From positions 1 through 8,019 of the forward strand of contig JAPXLT010000228.1 of NCBI GenBank assembly GCA_033809415.1: 8,019 bases of DNA. Direction: 5' to 3'. Source of the DNA: JAQVUB01 sp033809415 (GTDB taxonomy: Bacteria > Verrucomicrobiota > Lentisphaeria > Oligosphaerales > Oligosphaeraceae). Below the pieces are notes generated by a model. That model saw only the letters and a program-made list of their open reading frames with translations. It searched no databases and was not told the origin of the DNA. This document shows, piece after piece, positions 1 through 6,159 of this stretch. The position numbers were made by a program, and so were the translations under genes. Position 1 is the first letter of the stretch; every line of letters starts with the position of its first letter.

Positions 1-1
1 A

Positions 2-688
2 TGTAAAATGGTCGTTATCGCGATTATCGCAATTCTTGCATCGATGCTGCTTCCTGCCCTGAGCGGTGCCCGTAAGTCCGCTTTCAAGATCGGCTGCCTC
101 AACAATCAAAAGCAGCTGTTGCTGGGATATATCTCCTATTCGGATGAATACGACTCCTGGATTCTTCCTGCCTCCTGGTACAATACCGGGCACGGTCTTT
201 GGGTCAATAACGTGATCATCATGCTTACTGGAAGGGCGCCGACTGTCGCGGAATGTGGCACCCCGATCTACAAGCAGGAACGCAAATTGTTCAAGTGCCC
301 GGCAGAACCCGTTGATTTCGGCTATTATTCAGGCAATCTTTTTTCATATACCCATTACGCTGTCAACACGGATTTGGCCAGTGGGAGTGTTTATAACAAA
401 GCTACCGGCGCCCTTTTGAATCCTCCGGTCAGGTCCACTTGTGTAACCAGTGCCGCGCAAGCCATGCTGCTGGTGGATAGTGGGCGAAAAGACTCCTATT
501 CCGTCAAGAGGCTTGGCTCTTTTCGCTGGCAGGCTTATCGACATGGCGGAAGCTATGCGTCTTCAACCAGCACCTTGGAATGCCTGGGCGGAAGCGCCTT
601 CAACGTGGGCTATTTTGACGGGCACGCCACAACCGTGAATCGCAACAACTTCAAACTCGAAGATTTCGCGGTAGGCTTTAGAAAATAA
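2..688 (+). CDS. Pseudopilin (type II secretion-like, H-X-DG family), 5' end not in window
   Basis: The frame is open from the window edge; the first ATG is at 8, and residues here are numbered from it. Residues 1-16 (MVVIAIIAILASMLLP) are the hydrophobic helix of type IV pilin-like and type II secretion pseudopilins, followed by the usual ALSGAR. The prepilin peptidase site (normally GFTLIE) is not visible. The only two codons before the ATG read Cys-Lys where Glu-Leu is expected, so the gene is either cut by the edge or altered there. The C-terminal part carries the processing-associated 'H-X9-DG' signature in a stretched form: R178-H179 and F203-D204-G205-H206, with 24 rather than 9 residues between His and Asp. 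Such proteins are very numerous in Lentisphaerota and often sit beside secreted hydrolases, as here with GH16 81 nt downstream. Their exact role is unknown; a part in secretion or surface display is inferred. The family call is firm, the start is not. Confidence 0.85.
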   Translation, partial: CKMVVIAIIAILASMLLPALSGARKSAFKIGCLNNQKQLLLGYISYSDEYDSWILPASWYNTGHGLWVNNVIIMLTGRAPTVAECGTPIYKQERKLFKCPAEPVDFGYYSGNLFSYTHYAVNTDLASGSVYNKATGALLNPPVRSTCVTSAAQAMLLVDSGRKDSYSVKRLGSFRWQAYRHGGSYASSTSTLECLGGSAFNVGYFDGHATTVNRNNFKLEDFAVGFRK

Positions 689-757
689 CCCTGCCAGAAA
701 TTGGCTGGCTTGGGAAAGCGTTTCGGATGTAAAGCTGAGTGACAGTTTTTTACAACT

Positions 758-766
758 AAAGGAAAG
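758..766 (+). promoter_or_regulatory. Ribosome binding site of the GH16 gene
   Basis: AAAGGAAAG is a purine-rich Shine-Dalgarno sequence; its AAAGGA core ends six bases before the ATG at 770. It fixes the start of the GH16 protein directly before a good signal peptide. The rest of the 81-nt gap after the pseudopilin stop shows no clear promoter or terminator, so co-transcription of the two genes is possible but not shown. Confidence 0.75.
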
Positions 767-769
767 ATC

Positions 770-3700
770 ATGCTCAAATCAATCAAAGTCTTGGCCATCA
801 CCTTGGCAATGACCGCCGCCATCCTCAATGCCGATGATTTCCAACTGGACGGCACTTGGAAACTCCATCATTGGAAAGGTTACAAGCCGGATCCGGTGAT
901 GACATGCGAAAACTCTGTCTTGTCGATACGTGAGGTAAGAGGGGAGTATGGCTTTGCCGTGGCGTCTTCTATCCGACCGGCTGCCAAGGCTGGCGACACC
1001 GTCACCTTTCACGCCAGATTAAAAGGAAAAGGCGTCTTTTTTCTGAAACTGCATAATCTTGATGCAGAAGGCAAATGGATTTGCGAGTCGTCGCGGTCCG
1101 TCCGCCATGAGCTGACGCAGGACTGGGACGATGTTGCCCTGAGCGTCGGGGTTGATAACACTGAGGGGAAAAGGCCCACTCGACGCATTCTGATCACCGT
1201 CGGAACAGGCAATGGCGGGGAACTTGATATGACCGATAGCAGGCTCATCTTGCAGGCCACCGACTATGTCGGCGAAGCCAAATTCCCCAGCCAGTGGCTG
1301 GTCTTTCCCAATGTCGCCAATGACGCGGAACCGCCATTGAAAACAATCCCGGAGGAAATTGACGGAATCAAGGGGGTGTTGCTGACTCCTGAAAACGGGC
1401 AGCTCGATCTGACATCGTTGTTCCCCACTCCAAAACTGCGCAATTGCGCCTGGCTGTATGGCAAGATCAAGGCAACCTGCGCCAGCCCCTATACGCTGGG
1501 TGCCGGCGCTGATTATTTCATGGCTTTGCATGTGAATGGCAAATGCGTCATCGATACACTCAAAAGCGGCGACGGGTCGGACTTCCCACATTTCAGCAAT
1601 CATATCGTACAAGTTGAATTGGAAGAGGGGGATAATGTAGTCGCAGTGAAATTCGAATCCGGTACCGGAAAGACGCCCGGAATTTCAATAGGAGGCGCCG
1701 AAGACTTGCGAAATCTGTCCTCGAGCATCAAGATTGTTGAAAAATTCGACAGTGACGACTACGAACAGGACACTCCCCGGTCGGGAAATCCGCAGCGGGT
1801 CAAGCGAATTTTCACCGAAGGCATGGACAATCTTGTAACAGTAGCCATTTATGCACCGGGCACACGCCTGGAATTCCCGGAGAAAACATACGACCTTCCG
1901 GGTAAAACCAGCAACAAATACTTCGCCTCCGGTCTGCGCCTCTACCAGTTCGACGGCGCCGGCTCACTGGATTTTTGCCTTGGGCAGGAATTGGTTCTTT
2001 CGGTATGGCGACAAACCGACCAGGGGGACTTGAAGATGACGGTGAAACAACGTGGAGTCACCCTGAAAAGCAGTGTTCTGCCGCTCGCTTCCTTGCCCGC
2101 CGACCTGATCTTCGCGGTCAGCGCTTCAGAATATCTGGTCAATGCCGGTAGCATCCATGACAGCAGGCTCTTCGCCTTTTCCGGCAAAGCGGACTGCACG
2201 AACTTGAAGTCTTTCGCAGCCACGGTTGCCGTCAATGGCGTCTCCGTCACTGTTGATGAGTATTTCAACGGACTGGCCAGCCGTGAAGTAAAAAGCCATT
2301 CCATCCCCATGAAAATCGACTTGGCAGCGACTTTTGATCCTGAACAAGCCGGTTGGCCGCTGATTTTTCAAGATGAGTTTGACGGGACGGAAGTCGACTG
2401 GAAAAATAAGTGGACCTCGCAACCCTGGAGTCGGGAAACCAACGCCAACAATGACTTGGCCGTCCTCAAGGATGGAAAGCTGCATGTCACCTGCGAATGG
2501 AACGCCGACGATAACGGAAAAGTCAAAGGGCGCGCGAAAAATCTATATTCCAGAGAACGCTTCTCCTACGGTTATTTTGAAGCGAAGGTGCGCTTCACTC
2601 GCAAGCCGGGGTGCTGGGCGGCTTTCTGGCTCTATGACGAAGGGCGTAACATGCAACTGGGCGGCGGCTATGAAATCGATATTTTCGAGGATTATTCCAC
2701 TCGCGGGGGCAAACCCGTCGTTGCCAGTAATTTGCATGCTACCAGAGGCAGCCACCAGGACAGCTATGGCTACCACATGAATCTGCCCGGCTCCCTCGAT
2801 GACTTCTATGTCATCGGCTGCAAATGGACCCCTTTCGAAATCTCGACTTATATCAACGGTCAGCTGGTGGAAGCCAATTCCCGTCACAGCCCTTGGCAAA
2901 GCCTGACTTATGACGCCATCAATCACGGCTTTGGCACCAGTACGCTTTATCTCTGCATCGGCGTCTGCGTAGGCCAGTCTGGCGGGCGTGGAGTTATCGG
3001 TACAAAAGAGGAATTTATTGTTGATTGGGTACGCGTCTATGAATATCCCAGGCAAACTGCCCCGGTTGTCACCTGGAGCAAGCTCCCGCAGAAATCGCTC
3101 GTTGCCGAAGGTGAGATTTTTTCGCTTGGCGCAGTCAGTTCCAAACCTGGTACGGCTTATCTGTTCGACAATGGCCGCCTGGTGGATTACAAAACTTCCC
3201 CACCTTATGATTTCCAGCTTGCCATCGACTGGAAACACTATAAGGACACCCCGTGGCATCAGGCCGGGCGCAGCGGCGCACAAATGAACTTGGACCGCTA
3301 TCCCCATATTTACCGGATCGTTGTCCAGGATTCCTCCGGCCAGGTCGGCTATACCGATGTCTTCCCCATGATCAGCGACTTGCAGCCCGGGCAGCCTTGG
3401 CAGGATCGGATGCCAGCTATCCCGGGAAAGATCGATCCTACCGCTTTCAATACTGGCGGACACAACGTTTCCTGCTTCAAGCAGAGTTGGACGCCGCATC
3501 CTATCGGCAAAGAGTTGTTCAGCCGAAAAAAACTTGGCTTGCGAGAAGCAGGCGAATTTGTCACTTATACCCTGGATGTGAAGCAGTCGGGCACTTATCG
3601 CCTGACCATGCCGCGCAGACCCTATCCGGAAGACCTCCGTTGGCCGTCCAAGGCTTTGGTCATCATTGACGGCAAATATGTAGGCGATCTCAAGGCGGAG

Positions 3701-3823
3701 GCCTTCGAGCAAACCGCCGTCCTGGATGATGTCAAAATCACTGAAGGCATCAGAAGCATGGTGCTGATTTCAGCATGCGCGTATGGCGTCTGGCCCGATG
3801 CTTTGGAATTCCAGGTAAAATAA
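770..3823 (+). CDS. Secreted multidomain glycoside hydrolase family 16 protein
   Basis: Predicted secreted endo-acting beta-glycanase of 1017 residues. Residues 1-21 are a signal peptide (Lys3/Lys6, hydrophobic core VLAITLAMTAAIL, likely cut after Leu-Asn-Ala). Residues about 22-160 resemble a CBM4/9-type jelly roll. Residues about 176-310 resemble a PA14-like or sugar-binding beta-sandwich (HVNGK at 254-258). Residues about 311-528 match nothing I recognise. Residues 529-760 are the GH16 catalytic domain: WPLIFQDEFDG at its start, and the signature YEIDIFE with E635 as nucleophile, D637, and E640 as acid/base. The extra residue before the second Glu is the beta-bulge form seen in laminarinases and many agarases. 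Residues about 763-870 look Ig-like. Residues 884-1017 look like CBM6/CBM35 (IPGKIDPTAFNTGG, then GEFVTYTLDV and SGTYRL). The laminarinase motif around the first strands is not clear, so beta-1,3-glucan versus agar, porphyran or carrageenan cannot be decided. It lies 81 nt after a pseudopilin. Confidence 0.93.
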   Translation: MLKSIKVLAITLAMTAAILNADDFQLDGTWKLHHWKGYKPDPVMTCENSVLSIREVRGEYGFAVASSIRPAAKAGDTVTFHARLKGKGVFFLKLHNLDAEGKWICESSRSVRHELTQDWDDVALSVGVDNTEGKRPTRRILITVGTGNGGELDMTDSRLILQATDYVGEAKFPSQWLVFPNVANDAEPPLKTIPEEIDGIKGVLLTPENGQLDLTSLFPTPKLRNCAWLYGKIKATCASPYTLGAGADYFMALHVNGKCVIDTLKSGDGSDFPHFSNHIVQVELEEGDNVVAVKFESGTGKTPGISIGGAEDLRNLSSSIKIVEKFDSDDYEQDTPRSGNPQRVKRIFTEGMDNLVTVAIYAPGTRLEFPEKTYDLPGKTSNKYFASGLRLYQFDGAGSLDFCLGQELVLSVWRQTDQGDLKMTVKQRGVTLKSSVLPLASLPADLIFAVSASEYLVNAGSIHDSRLFAFSGKADCTNLKSFAATVAVNGVSVTVDEYFNGLASREVKSHSIPMKIDLAATFDPEQAGWPLIFQDEFDGTEVDWKNKWTSQPWSRETNANNDLAVLKDGKLHVTCEWNADDNGKVKGRAKNLYSRERFSYGYFEAKVRFTRKPGCWAAFWLYDEGRNMQLGGGYEIDIFEDYSTRGGKPVVASNLHATRGSHQDSYGYHMNLPGSLDDFYVIGCKWTPFEISTYINGQLVEANSRHSPWQSLTYDAINHGFGTSTLYLCIGVCVGQSGGRGVIGTKEEFIVDWVRVYEYPRQTAPVVTWSKLPQKSLVAEGEIFSLGAVSSKPGTAYLFDNGRLVDYKTSPPYDFQLAIDWKHYKDTPWHQAGRSGAQMNLDRYPHIYRIVVQDSSGQVGYTDVFPMISDLQPGQPWQDRMPAIPGKIDPTAFNTGGHNVSCFKQSWTPHPIGKELFSRKKLGLREAGEFVTYTLDVKQSGTYRLTMPRRPYPEDLRWPSKALVIIDGKYVGDLKAEAFEQTAVLDDVKITEGIRSMVLISACAYGVWPDALEFQVK

Positions 3824-3870
3824 AGGGGGCAGGGCAATACTCGTTACTTAAAACTTTTTAACCACGAAAT

Positions 3871-3999
3871 ACACGGACTTTACACGGACTTTACACGGAC
3901 TTTACACGGACTTTACACGGACTTTACACGGACTTTACACGGACTTTACACGGACGGGACACGGACTTTACACGGACGGGACACGGACTTTACACGGAC
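3871..3999. repeat. 11-bp tandem array, ACACGGACTTT, 11 full units plus 8 bases
   Basis: Units begin at 3871 and every 11 bases to 3981; a last partial ACACGGAC ends at 3999. Nine units are ACACGGACTTT and two (3948 and 3970) end in GGG instead of TTT. The alternation GGG, TTT, GGG, TTT at the right end suggests a 22-bp pair was itself duplicated. There are no spacers, so it is not a CRISPR array. The array starts 47 nt after the GH16 stop and would lie in the 3' untranslated part of its message if transcription continues. Function unknown. Confidence 0.97.
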
Positions 4000-4031
4000 A
4001 GCTGGTCAGTGGGATCGGCGATGCCGGAATT

Positions 4032-4120
4032 AGCCCTGAAGGGGCGCGACATACCAGCCCAGGGCAACGCCCTGGGTCAGGGATCACACCATCGGCAAAG
4101 CCCTGAAAGGGCGCGACATA
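4032..4120. repeat. Two-copy 22-bp element flanking a perfect hairpin (probable dispersed repeat)
   Basis: AGCCCTGAAGGGGCGCGACATA (4032-4053) and a copy at 4099-4120 differ at one base (G or A at the tenth position). Each copy has a small internal stem, GCCCT-GAA-AGGGC; in the first copy the changed base still allows a G-U pair in RNA. Between them, 4058-4076 is a perfect stem of 8 bp with an AAC loop (CCCAGGGC/GCCCTGGG). From memory, similar 'CCCTGAAAGGGCGCGACATA ... CCCAGGGCAACGCCCTGGG' sequences are scattered in many PVC and Bacteroidota genomes and are often mis-annotated as proteins. That recollection has not been checked here. Confidence 0.85.
4058..4076. other. Perfect 8-bp hairpin inside the dispersed repeat
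   Basis: CCCAGGGC, loop AAC, GCCCTGGG. It is very GC-rich and identical in stem on both strands, so it could fold in transcripts from either convergent gene. No run of T follows on either side, so it does not meet the form of an intrinsic terminator. It might still protect or end messages in a Rho-dependent way; that is conjecture. Confidence 0.85.
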
Positions 4121-4126
4121 ATCTCT

Positions 4127-4207
4127 GTCCATCGTCCATTGTCCATTCAGCAGTCCATTCTTGTCCATTCCGTCCATCGTGTCCATTCCTGTCCCTGTCC
4201 ATCGTCC
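4127..4207. repeat. Degenerate GTCCAT array
   Basis: GTCCAT begins at 4127, 4134, 4141, 4153, 4163, 4172, 4181 and 4197, with worn copies at 4191 (GTCCCT) and 4204 (GTCCTA). The first three are spaced exactly 7 bp; the others are separated by 6 to 16 bp, as expected of an older tandem array broken by small indels. It ends 6 bases before the stop codon of the leftward gene at 4214, so it would be in that gene's 3' untranslated region. Confidence 0.88.
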
Positions 4208-4213
4208 TAAATT

Positions 4214-6040
4214 TCATTTCCACTGGTAATGGTCGCAGGTCAATTCCAGGTTGCCGTTGGGGCTTTGTACCGATACTTTTCGGATGCTGTCTCTCTGGTC
4301 AATGTGTCCGTCATAGCGATTGGAAATAAACTGATCGCTGATATTATAAAGCAGCACCTGTTGCCGGGCTGTTTGCAAATCGGAGCAGTATGGCAGAACG
4401 GCCAGAAAGAAACCGCCGCTGATATGATTCTGCACAAAAGATTGAGCCTCGCCATTGTAATTGTACATGCTGCAATCCAAACTATCCGTGCCATATCGGC
4501 AATGCAGTGCGGGTGGCAAGAAGCTTCCTTGCGATAGACTGGAACTGGCCATGTCCACACGCTGCAAAGCAGCTAAAAACAGCCAAATCCCATCGATATC
4601 AAGCAATATACGTGCTTTGCTGCTGTCATCAGGCAGCGGCTTATCGCAGTCGAGATCATAGATTTTTGGTCGGCACCGGCTGAAATGCAGATTGAAGCCA
4701 AGACGCTTCAGCACAGCGTCTACACGGTCAATTTTCCACAGGCAGAGTAGTTCCCCATTTTTCTGCAAGCAGCGTAATTTTGGCTCTGGCGGAAAACTGC
4801 GCCAGGGGTAAAGGCGCAGCATTTTACTCATCATAAACTTCCCCTGGAAAGGATGCGTCTGCAATTGATCCTGGGCATCGATCGCTTCCAAGCGCAGCAC
4901 CATGCTGCTCAGACTAGGATTTTCAAGGCTAAGGAAGACCGGAGCATCCTGCCAGCCGCTGCCACCGGTGGTAACACATTGCCAGACGGTAGTGATGCCG
5001 GGATAGCGGTCAAAGGAACCCAGCAGGAATTTTTTATCAAGATAACTACAACCTTCGCAGTCATCTGCTACTCGGCTGCGCAGGGTTCGAGGCAGTTCTT
5101 CGGCGGCCTTCATTTGGAAGTCAGGATTTTGTTGCAGAAAAAGTGCCAGTACTGCGGGAAGCGCCAGGTTCAGATAGGTATCGGTGCCGGTCTGATAATC
5201 TGGATTCCACCCCAGAAGGAAGGGTAGAAAATCCTGTCTGTGGCTTAAATATTCGCCATTATATCCTCGTCTGAAAGGTGCAGGGAAACGGTTTCCAAAA
5301 AACACGATTTGCTTGAGGAAGACTTCATGCAAGAGAGAATGTGCTTCCTGCCGAAAGGCTTTGTCCGAGCTGGCCAACAATGCGGCCAACAGTATCATCA
5401 GGTCTACATTGTAGTAGGTCGGTGTAAAACTTTCATTAACTCCACGTTCCCGGAGATGCCGTGCATAAAAGAGGAATTCGTGGCGTTCTTCATCGATATT
5501 TTTTGCATCGAAGCGTTCTGTGAGCAGGCAGCAGATTGTATAAGATGCCAGTGTGGGATTGACGTAGCTGAGATTGTTGGTAGCACGTTCAGCTCGAAAA
5601 ATCGGCAGCATTTTCTGCAACTGCTGCTGCACATCGGCTCGCAGGCTGTCCGGCCAAAGAGAGCCAAAATAGCGCTCCAGCAAAAGCAGCAGCAAGCCGG
5701 AGAAAAAATTGCCATTGCCATCGCGGAAGTGTTTTTCTTCGAGGAACCATTTCAATGCGCCATTACTCAATGGTGCCAGGTTCATGCTTGCACGTACAAT
5801 GTCAATTGCTCTTTTTTGAGCGTTCGCATCGGGTTCGCTTACCTGCAAAGCCAGTGCATAGGCCAGCGAGATCGGGAAACTGTGCAAAGCCATGGCACCA
5901 AGTTCCCCGAAATGCTGCTGTAAATAATCCGGTGTGTAAAAAGAAGCGGGATAGTTCCCCAGCAGGTTCCATTCCGGATCAAAATTTTTAGCATAATCGG
6001 AGATGCTTGTGTCAAGGTAGGCTTTCAGTCGGTTCTTCAC
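4214..6040 (-). CDS. Predicted alpha/alpha-toroid protein (heparinase/lyase-like), cytoplasmic, GTG start
   Basis: A protein of 608 residues if it starts at the GTG at 6040 (MKNRLKAYLDTSISDYAKNF), which has AGGA seven bases upstream. A longer frame reaches 6169 but its extra 43 residues are mostly translated heptamer repeat, so I reject it. The first 350 or so residues are rich in paired amphipathic helices with spaced motifs such as TNNLSYVNPTLASYT and NESFTPTYYNVDL (about residues 202-214). These resemble the NE-x-x-SPTYYGVDL segment of uncharacterised proteins related to heparinase II/III and other toroid lyases. The C-terminal part has beta-sandwich-like strands. No signal peptide or membrane segment is visible, so it would act in the cytoplasm, perhaps on imported oligosaccharides. 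It is last in the operon, behind the GntR fusion gene. The fold family is a moderate inference, and the reaction and substrate are unknown. Confidence 0.8.
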   Translation of the reverse strand: MKNRLKAYLDTSISDYAKNFDPEWNLLGNYPASFYTPDYLQQHFGELGAMALHSFPISLAYALALQVSEPDANAQKRAIDIVRASMNLAPLSNGALKWFLEEKHFRDGNGNFFSGLLLLLLERYFGSLWPDSLRADVQQQLQKMLPIFRAERATNNLSYVNPTLASYTICCLLTERFDAKNIDEERHEFLFYARHLRERGVNESFTPTYYNVDLMILLAALLASSDKAFRQEAHSLLHEVFLKQIVFFGNRFPAPFRRGYNGEYLSHRQDFLPFLLGWNPDYQTGTDTYLNLALPAVLALFLQQNPDFQMKAAEELPRTLRSRVADDCEGCSYLDKKFLLGSFDRYPGITTVWQCVTTGGSGWQDAPVFLSLENPSLSSMVLRLEAIDAQDQLQTHPFQGKFMMSKMLRLYPWRSFPPEPKLRCLQKNGELLCLWKIDRVDAVLKRLGFNLHFSRCRPKIYDLDCDKPLPDDSSKARILLDIDGIWLFLAALQRVDMASSSLSQGSFLPPALHCRYGTDSLDCSMYNYNGEAQSFVQNHISGGFFLAVLPYCSDLQTARQQVLLYNISDQFISNRYDGHIDQRDSIRKVSVQSPNGNLELTCDHYQWK

Positions 6041-6045
6041 AATGA

Positions 6046-6051
6046 TTTCCT
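6046..6051 (-). promoter_or_regulatory. Ribosome binding site deciding the GTG start at 6040
   Basis: On the minus strand AGGAAA lies with its AGGA core seven bases before GTG at 6040. The in-frame alternatives upstream (TTG at 6169, ATG at 6163) would force translation of the whole heptamer array. A site with this spacing, followed by a normal protein N-terminus, favours the GTG. Confidence 0.7.
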
Positions 6052-6056
6052 GGACA

Positions 6057-6154
6057 GGGTGCAGGGTGCAGGGTGCAGGGTGCAGGGTGCAGGGTGCAGG
6101 GTGCAGGGTGCAGGGTGCAGGGTGCGGGGTGCGGGGTGCGGGGTGCGGGGTGCA
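6057..6154. repeat. Heptamer tandem array, 14 copies of GGGTGCA/GGGTGCG
   Basis: Fourteen contiguous 7-bp units fill 98 bases: nine GGGTGCA (6057-6119), four GGGTGCG (6120-6147), one GGGTGCA (6148-6154). No unit has an indel. The + strand carries 14 runs of three or more G at 7-bp spacing, which fits the canonical G-quadruplex pattern G3N4 many times over. This is the template strand of the leftward operon, whose message would be C-rich. The array translates without stops in the reading frame of the downstream gene, giving HPAPCTL or HPAPRTP, and creates spurious open frames on both strands. It resembles in style the heptameric short tandem repeats known from cyanobacteria. Confidence 0.97.
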
Positions 6155-6159
6155 TTTCC

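Larger units (their letters stand above)
3824..4213. other. Convergent intergenic region made mostly of repeats
   Basis: These 390 bases separate two genes that end towards each other. Three repeat families occupy most of it (3871-3999, 4032-4120, 4127-4207). The remainder, 3824-3870 and 4000-4031, holds no gene. The phrase TTTTTAACCACGAAATACACG at about 3855-3875 reads straight into the 11-bp array and resembles a repeat lead-in seen in many environmental bacterial genomes. I found no stem-loop followed by a T-tract for either gene. Open frames that cross it are composed of repeat sequence and are not credible genes. Confidence 0.8.

Noticed and set aside
1019..1612. 197-codon minus-strand open frame
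   Set aside because: Antisense shadow of the N-terminal domains of the GH16 protein; no family signature.
2543..3712. 389-codon open frame on the minus strand
   Set aside because: It lies wholly opposite the GH16 catalytic and C-terminal domains. It has no recognisable motif and no convincing ribosome binding site, so it is a coding shadow of the real gene.
3871..3999. CRISPR array
   Set aside because: The 11-bp units are contiguous with no spacers, and no cas gene is present.
4058..4076. Intrinsic terminator
   Set aside because: The stem is perfect, but no T-run follows on either strand, so only the hairpin itself is reported.
4009..4329. 106-codon plus-strand frame across the intergenic repeats
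   Set aside because: Its sequence (for example SPERARHN) is the translated dispersed repeat plus antisense of the toroid gene; such frames are a known annotation artefact of repeats.
5309..5923. 204-codon plus-strand open frame
   Set aside because: Runs opposite the toroid gene; its Gln- and Cys-rich sequence is typical of a reverse-complement artefact.
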